Positions 53,398 to 61,959 of a stretch of 64,000 bases of DNA are shown one piece after another; the stretch's first letter is position 1, and each line of letters begins with the position of its first letter. The DNA comes from Zhongshania aquatica (lineage in GTDB: Bacteria > Pseudomonadota > Gammaproteobacteria > Pseudomonadales > Spongiibacteraceae): positions 124,001 through 188,000 of the forward strand of contig NZ_JANZNQ010000002.1 in assembly GCF_027257955.1 (NCBI RefSeq), written 5' to 3'. The notes under the pieces are model-generated. The model did no database searches and was not told the origin of the DNA. It saw nothing but the letters and a program-made list of their open reading frames with translations. Made by a program: the position numbers and the translations under genes.

Positions 53398-53850
53398 TTA
53401 GTCCACCAAAGCCTCCGCTGCGGCGCGCACCCGGTCACTATACTTCCCCTCCAACAAGGCCATTTCCGCGCCAAAATGGGCGCGTTGTTCGGCTGTTAAG
53501 CCTTTCCAAGCCTGATGGGTCGGAATATGTGCCAACGCCGCGGCCATTTCAGTAAACACCGTGGTATCTTTAGAATAGGCTGGATCTAATGCCGCTGTTT
53601 CCGTTAACACCGCCACACGCAGTGCGAACTCGCTAGCTCCTAATTGTCCACCTAAATAGCAGCGGGCCAAAATACCGATGCCATTCTGGGCATCAAGTTG
53701 CTCCACAAGAGACTCTCGCTCAGCCACTTCCAAGGCCGCTTTCTCTTTCTGGGTTTGCTGACGAAGTCGCCAAAGCAGCCGCGCGGCGACAACTGTTAAA
53801 ACCACAATAATAAGTGCGGCCAATATTAACCACACCAAGTAATTCGACAT
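53398..53850 (-). CDS. DUF2489-like membrane protein
   Basis: A 150-residue protein with one N-terminal membrane helix (YLVWLILAALIIVVLTVVAARLLW), a short coiled coil, and a helical domain including GILARCYLGGQLGASEFALRVAVL, as in DUF2489. No function is known. Convergent with the tetR gene; a broken inverted repeat between them is not strong enough to call a terminator. Confidence 0.65.
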   Translation of the reverse strand: MSNYLVWLILAALIIVVLTVVAARLLWRLRQQTQKEKAALEVAERESLVEQLDAQNGIGILARCYLGGQLGASEFALRVAVLTETAALDPAYSKDTTVFTEMAAALAHIPTHQAWKGLTAEQRAHFGAEMALLEGKYSDRVRAAAEALVD

Positions 53851-54011
53851 TCAAAACCCCTTTATGTATGCCATTAATATGTAATAGCCAGCAGTTAACT
53901 TTCTACGACGTTAAAATCTGTCTTTAGGATGCGTGAGCACAAAAAAACGTTGCAACATCCGCACACAACAATTGCTTTTTAACAATCCTAGGAGCAATCG
54001 TCACACTGCTT

Positions 54012-54017
54012 TATAAT
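54012..54017 (+). promoter_or_regulatory. Possible -10 element of the mtn operon
   Basis: TATAAT preceded by TGCTT (extended -10-like) lies 29 bp before the mtnA GTG. No good -35 is present at the usual distance. No SAM-type riboswitch is visible: the remaining leader of about 20 bases holds only GGAGG. Confidence 0.35.
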
Positions 54018-54045
54018 TACGTCCCCAAAAAAGTGGAGGCAATCA

Positions 54046-55098
54046 GTGGCTACTCCAAGCGCTATCATCTGGTCCAACAATCAACTGCAACTGCTAGACC
54101 AGCGTATTTTGCCTGTCCAATGCGAATACCTCCACTACCAAGATCCCTTTGCTGTCGCCGATGCCATTCGCGACATGGTGGTACGCGGCGCGCCGGCAAT
54201 CGGCATTACCGCAGCCTACGGTATGGTGCTCGCTGCGCAACAAATCAACACGTCACCAGCCAGCGTTGCTGCATGGTGCTTGGCCTTAGGCCCAGCGAGA
54301 GAATCTCTGGCAAATTCCCGCCCTACCGCGGTTAATCTATTCTGGGCCTTAGAGCGCTGCGACCGCGTTATTGAAGAATACGGCAATGGTGGCCAGCTTT
54401 TGCAAGCCCTCACCGCACTTGCAGTACAAATTCATGCAGAAGACCTAGAGATTAATCAACGCATTGGTGATTTTGGCGCCAGCTTAATTCCCTCCGACAG
54501 CATTGTTTACACTCACTGCAATGCCGGCGCACTTGCCACAGGCGGCTATGGCACTGCCTTAGGTGTCATACGCTCAGCCCACCGAGATGGGAAAATACGT
54601 GGGGTGTTTGCCGGAGAAACCCGTCCCTGGTTACAAGGCGCAAGACTAACAAGCTGGGAACTCATGCAAGACGGTATTCCGGTGACATTGGCTATAGAAG
54701 GCGCCGCCGCCCATTTAATGCGCGAACACAAACCTAGCTGGATTATCGTCGGCGCAGACCGCGTCGCCGCCAACGGTGATGCCGCTAATAAAATTGGTAC
54801 CTATAACCTGGCCATTATTGCTAAACATCACGGGGTCAAGGTCATGGTTGCCGCTCCAACAAGCACCTTCGACGCCGACATTGACGGCGCGCAAATTCCA
54901 ATAGAGCAGCGCCCCGCCCATGAAATAACCCACAGTTTCGGTAAGCGAATAGCCCCTGAAGACGTGATCACCAGCAACCCTGCCTTCGATGTCACACCCG
55001 CGCAACTGATAGATGCTATTGTCACTGAACACGGCATTATCTATCAGCCTGATCGCAGTAAAGTACTTGCGCACCTTGCTGAAGCGAAAATAAAGTAA
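54046..55098 (+). CDS. mtnA: Methylthioribose-1-phosphate isomerase MtnA
   Basis: A 350-residue MtnA of the eIF2B-like family. The active-site Cys is in YTHCNAGALATGGYGTALG and the Asp in GADRVAANGDAANKIGTY, with RGAPAIGITAAYGM upstream. GGAGG precedes GTG 54046. It converts methylthioribose-1-phosphate to methylthioribulose-1-phosphate, the first step of the four encoded here in the methionine salvage pathway. mtnP/mtnK and the final transaminase are not in the window. Confidence 0.95.
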   Translation: MATPSAIIWSNNQLQLLDQRILPVQCEYLHYQDPFAVADAIRDMVVRGAPAIGITAAYGMVLAAQQINTSPASVAAWCLALGPARESLANSRPTAVNLFWALERCDRVIEEYGNGGQLLQALTALAVQIHAEDLEINQRIGDFGASLIPSDSIVYTHCNAGALATGGYGTALGVIRSAHRDGKIRGVFAGETRPWLQGARLTSWELMQDGIPVTLAIEGAAAHLMREHKPSWIIVGADRVAANGDAANKIGTYNLAIIAKHHGVKVMVAAPTSTFDADIDGAQIPIEQRPAHEITHSFGKRIAPEDVITSNPAFDVTPAQLIDAIVTEHGIIYQPDRSKVLAHLAEAKIK

Positions 55099-55109
55099 TA
55101 GGTGGAACA

Positions 55110-55733
55110 ATGATTGATAGTAAATACTTTTATCAACAAGCAATTGCCTTGGCAGCCGCAGGCGAAGATCTTTATCAGCGCGGCTGGGTACCCGCGACCA
55201 GTGGTAATTTTTCCGCACGTCTAAGTCTCGACGCTGCCATCGTCACGGCATCAGGCAAACATAAGGGCCGACTCAGCCCCACAGACTTTATTGCCGTAGA
55301 TCTAAAGGGTAACGCCATTAGTGACGGCAAGCCCTCTGCAGAAACTGAGTTACACACCCAGCTGTATGCGCGTTTTCCAAACGTCGGTGCGGTTTTACAC
55401 TGCCACTCACCCAAGGCTACCGTTCTGTCGAAAGCACTGGCAGCACAGCGATCAATTACTCTCAGCGATTATGAATTACTAAAAGCCTTTGATGGCATAA
55501 ACACTCACAATACCAGCGTCGATATCCCAATTTTTGACAACACCCAAGACATTAGCTCGCTGGCCTCGGAGGTTGACGTCTATCTGGCAACGCAGCCTAA
55601 GTGCCCCGGTTATATTATTCGCGGTCACGGTGTGTATTGCTGGGCCGAGGATTTAAACAGCTGCATGCGCAACCTTGAAGCCTTAGATTTTCTTTTAGAT
55701 TGCGAATTAGCATTGACGCGTCTAGCGCGATAG
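55110..55733 (+). CDS. mtnB: Methylthioribulose-1-phosphate dehydratase MtnB
   Basis: A 207-residue class II aldolase-fold enzyme. Zn ligands are in LHCHSPKATVL and RGHGVYCWA, with the opening GWVPATSGNFSARLS phosphate loop. It dehydrates the MtnA product to the diketo phosphate. GGTGG precedes ATG 55110, which is 11 bp after mtnA. Confidence 0.94.
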   Translation: MIDSKYFYQQAIALAAAGEDLYQRGWVPATSGNFSARLSLDAAIVTASGKHKGRLSPTDFIAVDLKGNAISDGKPSAETELHTQLYARFPNVGAVLHCHSPKATVLSKALAAQRSITLSDYELLKAFDGINTHNTSVDIPIFDNTQDISSLASEVDVYLATQPKCPGYIIRGHGVYCWAEDLNSCMRNLEALDFLLDCELALTRLAR

Positions 55734-55743
55734 GAAGCCCATC

Positions 55744-56289
55744 ATGAGCCAATTGAGTATTTTCTCAGATACCGATAACAAGCACCCGTTGACCAGCACA
55801 CGTGACGCAGATCAGATTAGCAAGCTATTAAGTAACGTCGGCGTCCGCTTTGAACAGTGGCAAACACGAAACGATATTGCCGCGGGAGACAGTCAAGAGG
55901 CGGTGTTAAGCGCATACGAAAGTGACGTCAAAAGGCTAATTACCGAACAGGGCTACCAAAGCGTGGACGTCATCAGCATTGCCAAGGACAATCCGCAGAA
56001 AGATGCATTGCGACTAAAGTTTTTAGACGAACACAGCCATAGCGAAGACGAAGTACGCTTCTTTGTTCAGGGCCAAGGCTTATTTGCATTGCATATTGGC
56101 GATAAGGTTTTTGAAGTAACCTGCGAAAAAGGCGACCTCCTCAGCGTACCCGCGAACACAACACACTGGTTCGATCTCGGCCCCCAGCCCGATCTGGTCG
56201 CGATTCGTTTCTTCAACAATCCCGATGGCTGGATAGCCAATTACACTGGTAACGATATCGCCACGCGTTATTCGCGACTCGACTCCTGA
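55744..56289 (+). CDS. mtnD: Acireductone dioxygenase MtnD
   Basis: A 181-residue ARD cupin. Metal ligands are in HSHSEDEVRFFVQGQG (His, His, Glu) and in THWFDLG (His). Depending on whether Fe or Ni is bound, ARD yields the methionine keto acid or an off-pathway product. It is 10 bp after mtnB, within the operon. Confidence 0.94.
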   Translation: MSQLSIFSDTDNKHPLTSTRDADQISKLLSNVGVRFEQWQTRNDIAAGDSQEAVLSAYESDVKRLITEQGYQSVDVISIAKDNPQKDALRLKFLDEHSHSEDEVRFFVQGQGLFALHIGDKVFEVTCEKGDLLSVPANTTHWFDLGPQPDLVAIRFFNNPDGWIANYTGNDIATRYSRLDS

Positions 56290-56310
56290 ACTGTATAAAA
56301 GGAATACGCC

Positions 56311-56994
56311 GTGATCAAAGCGATAGTCACTGATATTGAAGGTACTACCAGCTCCATCGAGTTTGTGCATAAAGTCTTATTTCCCTACGCCGCAAAGAAT
56401 TTGCCAGAGTTTATCCGCACACAGCGCGGCGTCAGCGAAGTAGAGTCTGCTTTAGAGAGTGTGGCCAAAAACGCAAATATCGATATCGACGACACCGAGA
56501 AGTTAGTCGCCCAGCTGCTACGGTGGATAGCTGACGATAAAAAAGTAACTGCGCTAAAAACGATCCAAGGTCTTATATGGGGTCGCGGCTACCGCAATGG
56601 CGACTACACAGCGCATATTTATCCAGACGCACTGAAAAAACTCGCCGAGTGGTACCAAAATGGGACGACACTCTATGTGTATTCTTCTGGCTCAGTACAC
56701 GCGCAAAAATTGTTCTTCGGGTTTAATGACGGGGGCGATTTGCGGTATTTGTTCAAGGACTATTTCGACACGACCACCGGCCCCAAACGCGATGCAAATT
56801 CTTACCGTTCAATACAAGAAGCCATCGGACTTCCCGCAGAGGATATTTTGTTCGTGTCAGATATCGTTGAAGAGGTTGATGCCGCGGCAACTAGCGGCAT
56901 GCAGACAGTGTGGATTCAGCGAGAGCCTGCAAAATTATTAACGCACCCTCAACACCAGTGCGTTAATAATTTTAGCGACATAGACGTATCCTAG
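56311..56994 (+). CDS. mtnC: Enolase-phosphatase MtnC (E1)
   Basis: A 227-residue HAD-family enzyme catalysing both enolisation and dephosphorylation. Motif I is VTDIEGTTSSIEFV (Asp, Glu), motif II is YVYSSGSVHAQ, and motif IV is ILFVSDIVEEVDAA. AAGGAA precedes GTG 56311. It is the last gene of the mtnA-B-D-C operon. A 16-bp perfect hairpin falls inside its last codons (56931-56973), so the C-terminal sequence is constrained by an apparent terminator. Confidence 0.94.
   Translation: MIKAIVTDIEGTTSSIEFVHKVLFPYAAKNLPEFIRTQRGVSEVESALESVAKNANIDIDDTEKLVAQLLRWIADDKKVTALKTIQGLIWGRGYRNGDYTAHIYPDALKKLAEWYQNGTTLYVYSSGSVHAQKLFFGFNDGGDLRYLFKDYFDTTTGPKRDANSYRSIQEAIGLPAEDILFVSDIVEEVDAAATSGMQTVWIQREPAKLLTHPQHQCVNNFSDIDVS
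56931..56973. terminator. Intragenic hairpin at the 3' end of mtnC
   Basis: AAAATTATTAACGCAC (56931-56946) pairs perfectly with GTGCGTTAATAATTTT (56958-56973) around an 11-base loop. The A-run and T-run at the ends are those of a bidirectional intrinsic terminator. It lies wholly inside the mtnC reading frame, ending 21 bp before the stop codon end, and would also stop transcription from the convergent DUF6491 gene. Confidence 0.75.
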
Positions 56995-57021
56995 CTAAAC
57001 ACGCGAGCATCGAAAGCTGAA

Positions 57022-57414
57022 CTATTCGGTGCGATGCAGTTTAGAAATAGACTCAATACTGCAGTGTTTAGAAACGCCAGTCTCCGGCACAACAACCTCG
57101 TCAAACTTTGACAGCGCGCTATTACGCGTTTTGAATAACAGAGTTTGAGAGCTTTGTAGTTCACGACAATTGGTTTTTAAACTCACGAGGTATTGTTCAC
57201 TTAGGCCGTTGCTAAACATGATGTGCTGGCTATCTAAGTAGGTCCAATCACTGATTCGATACGACTGAATTTGATCAACATTTTCACCAGGCCGATAACC
57301 GTATTCAGCTAATCGTTCATCTAGCCCCATCTCATCGTCTTTAACGACGCCGCAGGCAAGCAGGGCCAAACTCAATACAATCACCACATTACATTTTATC
57401 ATTATCTTGTTCAT
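57022..57414 (-). CDS. DUF6491-like lipoprotein
   Basis: A 130-residue predicted lipoprotein from ATG 57414, which has GGAGG five bases upstream. The signal peptide ends in LSLALLAC. The mature part has the pattern RISDWTYLDSQHIMFS, YLVSLKTNCRELQSSQ, FDEVVV and CSIESISKL, matching the DUF6491 family as I know it. The function is unknown. It lies between mtnC and the helicase gene; its stop is close to the mtnC terminator. Confidence 0.65.
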   Translation of the reverse strand: MNKIMIKCNVVIVLSLALLACGVVKDDEMGLDERLAEYGYRPGENVDQIQSYRISDWTYLDSQHIMFSNGLSEQYLVSLKTNCRELQSSQTLLFKTRNSALSKFDEVVVPETGVSKHCSIESISKLHRTE

Positions 57415-57518
57415 ATCCACCTCCGAGGAAATGAGTGCAGCGAATACGCCGCATAGTTCTCAGACCTTTTCGCCACGATATGGTTCGTCGATAGCCATTG
57501 AGAAAAACCAAAGCCGCA

Positions 57519-59942
57519 CTAGGCAATACGGGTTGCGTGAAATAAGTCCCGCCGAAATGTTCTGTCGCCATCGCGAAAACGAATATAAATGAAACGTTCG
57601 TCAACGGAGGACACCACTCCCCGGCCAAACTTACTGTGCGCTAAAACATCGCCACTGGCGAAAGCGCCACTATTGTCACTTAACACGGCTCCCTCAGTTG
57701 GCCCATCGATGATGTCTAAGACGTGGTTAACTAATATTGACGAGAAATACACTTTGCCGGTATCGAACTGCACTGCCATGCCATGTTCATCAATGGCGAC
57801 GACACGTCCCTCGCCATGATGACGGTGACGAACCACATCACCTAAATCAAGCCTTGCTTCTCCTCGATTATCAGATGAGAAGTCATCAGCTAACGCCAAA
57901 GCCTCGAGATATCGCGAGGAAATTGGGGTCTGCGGGATTGTAAGTTTGTTTTCAAAATCGCCTTTACTAATACTAGCGCCTAGCTCCGTTGCCAATGGAA
58001 TATTCATTTCACCCAAAAAGGGGCTGGGAAGTAGATTTAACTCTGGCCGTAAGCCGCCATCCCAGCCATTGCGGCAATCTACACCAGGCGCAAACAAATA
58101 CAGCGCATTGATGGCGCGGGTCATCGCCACATACATCAGACGTCGCTCAGACTCCTCTTGTTCATCATCCGGTCGCCGCCGATTACCCGCTTGATACGGC
58201 ATATAGTGCGCACTCAAACCAGGTAAAATTACCACCGGCCACTCCAAGCCCTTGCTCCGATGCATTGTGGTAATCGTAACCGCATCGGTGAGCAAGGCGC
58301 TGTCATTTGGTTTACTGCCTGTATCCCTTAAACCCTCAATGAGGCTGACCATGGCAGACGGCGTTTGATCTTTCTGCATCGCGATAAAGCTAACAAAGGC
58401 ACTCACCGTCGCCGCTCTGTTTTCGCCATCCTCCCTATTCAATGCATTGTCGCGAATAGACTTAAGTAGATCTAACTCGGTTAAAAATGCCGCCACGCCC
58501 GCGCCAGCCGACGCTGATTTTTCAATCCGTGTAAGTGCATCTGCAACACGCTGCAGACGCTGTTCTTGATAGACCGACAGACTATCTTCGGACATCCGCA
58601 GCGCATTAAAACCCGCCCCGTTCTGCAATGATCTCAGGGCATAGCCGCGCAAAATCTCGTGCTTAATTTTTAACTCACAAAAACGCAAAAAATCATATAT
58701 TTGTTGTTCACAATCGCTGGCATCCTGCTCAAAAAACTGCCCCGCCATCACCCGCAACAAAAACATCAAGACCTTGGTTTCTTGCCGCTCGAGCACACGG
58801 CTGCCGCCGGCAATGCGATTTGGTATGCCACGCTGTAACAACACTAGTTCGACCGGTGCCGCCTGCGCCCAAGTCCGGCACAAAAACACCATATCTCGAA
58901 ACGGCCGGCCACTTTTGTATTCTGCCAAGCACACTTCTGCAAGCGAGAAGCCATCCATCGTTTGCAAACACAATTCAATTTTAGTCTCAGGCGCAGTCTC
59001 TGCACTGATACATAAAACCGGCTCCCGACGCTGATTGTGGGCGATAAGATGTGCCGCGGCTAAAGCAAGGCAATGGCCATAGCGAAAGGTACGTGACATT
59101 TGATAGCTGCGATGAGGGTAGCTCTCACCAAAATGTTTGAGCATATATTCTGGACGCGCCCCGCGAAATTCATAAATACACTGATCAGCGTCACCCACCA
59201 CCTGCATGCGCGCGCGATCACCGGCAAGGGTTTTCAGCAAAAAAAACTGGATGTCGTTGATATCTTGAAACTCATCTACAACAAACAATTCGACACGGTT
59301 GGCGAGAAAATTTGCCAACTCTGGCTTAGCGGCGATTGCCAAACAGGGATCGTATAGGTAGTCAGAAAATGTAACTCTCGCCTCAGCCTTGCGCCATTTT
59401 TCGAAACGAGCAAAGGCTTCAATAAAAAGTTGATATTGATCAGCATAGCCCGCCGTAAAAAAGCAGGTTTCCGGGGTATGCAAGCTAGACTTTGCCAAAT
59501 CAACAAAACCGGTAAAAGCATCTAGCCATTGCTGCTGCTCTTCACGGATGGCTGAGCGCTGTGCCGACGTCCCTGCCGAGGCCTGTAACGCGCGCAACAT
59601 TTCAATCGCAATTTGAGCATCGCTGAGTGGCGTCGGATCAAAAGTCGGAAGGTAGCCCTCCCTCGCCAGCGAAATTGCTAAATTGCGCCCCATTGCGTGA
59701 AACGTTCGCACCGGCGGCAATGTGACACTGGGCCCGGCAGAAAGCTGTAATTTGCTACTAAAATCTTCCTGTGCAGCTTTATTAAACATCACCACCCGAA
59801 TTAGGCGCGGATCAACACCTGACTTAAGCTGTTCAAGTACAAAGCGCACCATTGTGCTTGTTTTTCCAGCACCCGCAACCGCCGTTACTCTCGCGTGACC
59901 ACTACTGTGGTGCGCTACCAGTCGCTGCTCATCGGTCAGCAT
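57519..59942 (-). CDS. UvrD/PcrA-like SF1 helicase with two C-terminal Tudor-like repeats
   Basis: An 807-residue superfamily 1A helicase. Motif I (Walker A) is VAGAGKTSTMV, motif II VVDEFQDIND, motif III GDADQCIYEFRGA, motif V/VI regions TMHRSKGLEWPVVILPG and RRLMYVAMTRA. The last ~120 residues contain two related units beginning LGDVVRHRHHGEGRV and SGDVLAHSKFGRGVV, each like the single Tudor-type module at the end of UvrD and PcrA that can contact RNA polymerase. The helicase core is shorter than UvrD in parts of domain 2B. It translocates on DNA using ATP; repair role is inferred. No Shine-Dalgarno is obvious at ATG 59942. Confidence 0.85.
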   Translation of the reverse strand: MLTDEQRLVAHHSSGHARVTAVAGAGKTSTMVRFVLEQLKSGVDPRLIRVVMFNKAAQEDFSSKLQLSAGPSVTLPPVRTFHAMGRNLAISLAREGYLPTFDPTPLSDAQIAIEMLRALQASAGTSAQRSAIREEQQQWLDAFTGFVDLAKSSLHTPETCFFTAGYADQYQLFIEAFARFEKWRKAEARVTFSDYLYDPCLAIAAKPELANFLANRVELFVVDEFQDINDIQFFLLKTLAGDRARMQVVGDADQCIYEFRGARPEYMLKHFGESYPHRSYQMSRTFRYGHCLALAAAHLIAHNQRREPVLCISAETAPETKIELCLQTMDGFSLAEVCLAEYKSGRPFRDMVFLCRTWAQAAPVELVLLQRGIPNRIAGGSRVLERQETKVLMFLLRVMAGQFFEQDASDCEQQIYDFLRFCELKIKHEILRGYALRSLQNGAGFNALRMSEDSLSVYQEQRLQRVADALTRIEKSASAGAGVAAFLTELDLLKSIRDNALNREDGENRAATVSAFVSFIAMQKDQTPSAMVSLIEGLRDTGSKPNDSALLTDAVTITTMHRSKGLEWPVVILPGLSAHYMPYQAGNRRRPDDEQEESERRLMYVAMTRAINALYLFAPGVDCRNGWDGGLRPELNLLPSPFLGEMNIPLATELGASISKGDFENKLTIPQTPISSRYLEALALADDFSSDNRGEARLDLGDVVRHRHHGEGRVVAIDEHGMAVQFDTGKVYFSSILVNHVLDIIDGPTEGAVLSDNSGAFASGDVLAHSKFGRGVVSSVDERFIYIRFRDGDRTFRRDLFHATRIA

Positions 59943-60308
59943 AAAGAAGAAGGTAGCGGTGACATAGGAGGCATTTTTGTACTATTTCCTGTAACGGGCG
60001 GCGACAAAGAATAACAAGGTTCGGCGAAATTTTCTGTATCGCAGATAAGTTAAAGGGCGAACACCTTTACATTTCGGTATGACTAATCCATGTATTAAAA
60101 CCCGTTAATCGAAGAGCTTTGGACCCGTCTCAGCTTATAAATTCGCTGTATCGGTAAGTGCAAAACCGACTTTTAGACCATTGAGCATGGCGCATTGCGG
60201 CCAAGACATGCAAAATACCGGGCGACTCAGCTCCTCGGTATCAAGACAAAACTCATACTGTGTATGCGCACAGTCGTATTAGATGCCGATACAATAGGAT
60301 GATATAAA
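59943..60308. other. Divergent intergenic region, helicase / crotonase
   Basis: About 366 bp with no supported gene. A small TAAAGG / CCTTTA inverted repeat occurs near 60050. The better dyad at 60258-60273 is annotated separately. Promoters for both divergent genes should lie here, but no strong -35/-10 pair was identified. Confidence 0.5.
60258..60273. promoter_or_regulatory. LexA-like or repressor-type dyad upstream of the crotonase gene
   Basis: CTGT-GTATGCGC-ACAG fits the bare LexA skeleton CTGT-N8-ACAG, with TA in front, but the core is GC-rich rather than the usual TA alternation. It lies 36 bp before the crotonase ATG and over 300 bp from the helicase start. A TetR-type operator for the fatty-acid genes is equally plausible. 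Confidence 0.35.
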
Positions 60309-61106
60309 ATGAAATTCCAAGAAATCACCGTTGAGATTCGCGAATCCGTCGGTATTCTCACCCTGAATGCACCAGAAACCTTAAACGCGCTTACACCAAC
60401 CATGGTCAAAGAGCTCTCTGATGCCATTGATTACCTATCTGAAAATGCACGCGCCATGATCTTCGCTGGCGCTGGACGAGGATTTTGTTCAGGCGCTTCG
60501 CTTAACCCAAATAACCCGCTAACGCCGATGTCGGCTGATCGCAGCGAACGCGATATTGGGTTAATTTTGGAAAAATACCTAAACCCCATCATGATCAAGC
60601 TGAAAAATCTGCCAATTCCCTGGATTTCAGCGGTAAGGGGCAGCGCGGCGGGTTTCGGCGCCTCACTCGCCCTTGCTGGCGACATGATCATCGCCAGCGA
60701 AAATGCCACATTTATACAGATATTTTCAAAGATAGGCTTGGTACCCGATGGTGGTTCGACGCATTTGCTAAGCCGAACTATCGGCCGAGCACGCACCATG
60801 GAGCTGATGCTGACAGGCGACCGCCTAAGCGCTGAAAAAGCACTCGATTGGGCACTAATCAACCGCGTAGTGGCTGACGATCAATTAGAAACCGAGGCGT
60901 TTAAGACCGGCCTTGCACTCGCACATGGCCCAACAATAGCGCTGAGCCTAATCCGTAAAGCGGTATGGACAGCAGTAGATTCAAACTGGGAAACAAGCTT
61001 ACAAACCGAGCGTGAACTCCAGAAAATTGCCGGTCAAACCGCGGATTTCGATGAGGGCGTTGCGTCCTTTGTTGAAAAGCGAGCCGCCAAGTTCACTGGC
61101 CAATAA
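60309..61106 (+). CDS. Enoyl-CoA hydratase/isomerase family protein
   Basis: A 265-residue crotonase. The acyl-CoA oxyanion hole regions are FAGAGRGFCSGASL and VRGSAAGFGASLALAGDMIIAS; the second catalytic segment is FSKIGLVPDGGSTHLLSRTIG with Asp in the usual place of the second Glu, as in isomerase-type members. The C terminus is FDEGVASFVEKRAAKFTGQ. AGGATG precedes ATG 60309. It probably acts in beta-oxidation or a CoA-linked catabolic pathway. A related but broken gene follows 26 bp later. Confidence 0.9.
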   Translation: MKFQEITVEIRESVGILTLNAPETLNALTPTMVKELSDAIDYLSENARAMIFAGAGRGFCSGASLNPNNPLTPMSADRSERDIGLILEKYLNPIMIKLKNLPIPWISAVRGSAAGFGASLALAGDMIIASENATFIQIFSKIGLVPDGGSTHLLSRTIGRARTMELMLTGDRLSAEKALDWALINRVVADDQLETEAFKTGLALAHGPTIALSLIRKAVWTAVDSNWETSLQTERELQKIAGQTADFDEGVASFVEKRAAKFTGQ

Positions 61107-61132
61107 ATCAACTGCCTATCGGGACGAGAACG

Positions 61133-61870
61133 TTGATGAACTTCCAATATCTGCTTTATAAGCTTAAAGACGGCATTACAACGATTACCGTCAACCGTCC
61201 CGATAAACTCAATGCGTTCACACCCGGTATGGCCGACGACCTTATTGCGGTGTTAGACCATATAGACGCCGACGACAAAGTTAAAGCCGTGGTGATTACT
61301 GGCGCGGTCCGCCCATTTTGTGCCGGCGCCGACCTCTCGTCTGGCAAAGATACCTAACGTGCAAGGCGACGGTGAATCTGCAGTACGTGCGGACTACGCT
61401 CTCGATTACAACGACGAATCTGTAAGAGACATCGGCGGCCTAGTCACCCTGCGACTTTATCAATGCATCAAACCGATTATTGTGGCGATAAACGGTGCTG
61501 CAGCGGCTGTGTTTATCCAATTTTCGAGATCAAAGACGGCGGATTGATCAGAAAAGTGTGTTCTAAGCAAGAATTACTTCCTGAAGCCTATGCAATTGCA
61601 CGTGAAATCGCGGACAATACTCCTCCAGTTTCCGTAGCCCTGATCAGGCAAATGTTGTGGCGCGGACTGGATATGAATAACCCAATGGATGCCCATAGTT
61701 TGGACAGCAGGGTAATACTCAGCCGAGGACGAAGCAGCGATGCCACTGAAGTTGTTGTATCATTCATAGAGAAACGGCCCTCGGAGTTTACAAATCAGGT
61801 GTCAACGCACATGCCAGATTTCTATCCGTGGTGGGACGAACCGAAGTACCATAAAAGTAGGTATCTTTAA
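61133..61870 (+). pseudogene. Enoyl-CoA hydratase pseudogene (frameshift and internal deletion)
   Basis: The first 70 codons encode a crotonase N terminus up to FCAGADLSSGKDT, then a stop. The reading frame continues in another frame (IPNVQGDGESAVRADYALDY to KPIIVAINGAAA), and the C-terminal part from LIRKVCSKQELLPEAYAIAREI to FYPWWDEPKYH returns to the first frame. The middle of the domain, containing the second oxyanion and catalytic region normally after VAINGAAA, is missing. The order of fragments shows one gene broken by at least one frameshift near 61345 and a deletion of a few hundred bases near 61505-61540. Sequencing error could explain the frameshift but not the deletion. Confidence 0.85.
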
Positions 61871-61959
61871 AGTAAGTACCTATAAAACACATAATCCATG
61901 AGTCTTACGGCAGACCGCAAGACAACATGAAACAGAACAAGAGCCTCCTGGAAATTATT

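Noticed and set aside
53317-53400. Terminator between tetR and DUF2489
   Set aside because: Related GGCTTAG/CTAAGCC pieces occur, but pairing is broken and there is no T-run.
53851-54045. SAM-type riboswitch before the methionine salvage operon
   Set aside because: The leader after the likely -10 is only about 20 bases and no conserved riboswitch core was seen.
54715-55218. A 167-codon minus-strand frame across mtnA-mtnB
   Set aside because: It is antisense to two conserved enzymes; composition and lack of a start signal mark it as a shadow frame.
61320-61547. A separate short gene between the two crotonase fragments
   Set aside because: Its residues continue the crotonase fold (KPIIVAINGAAA), so it is the frameshifted middle of one pseudogene.
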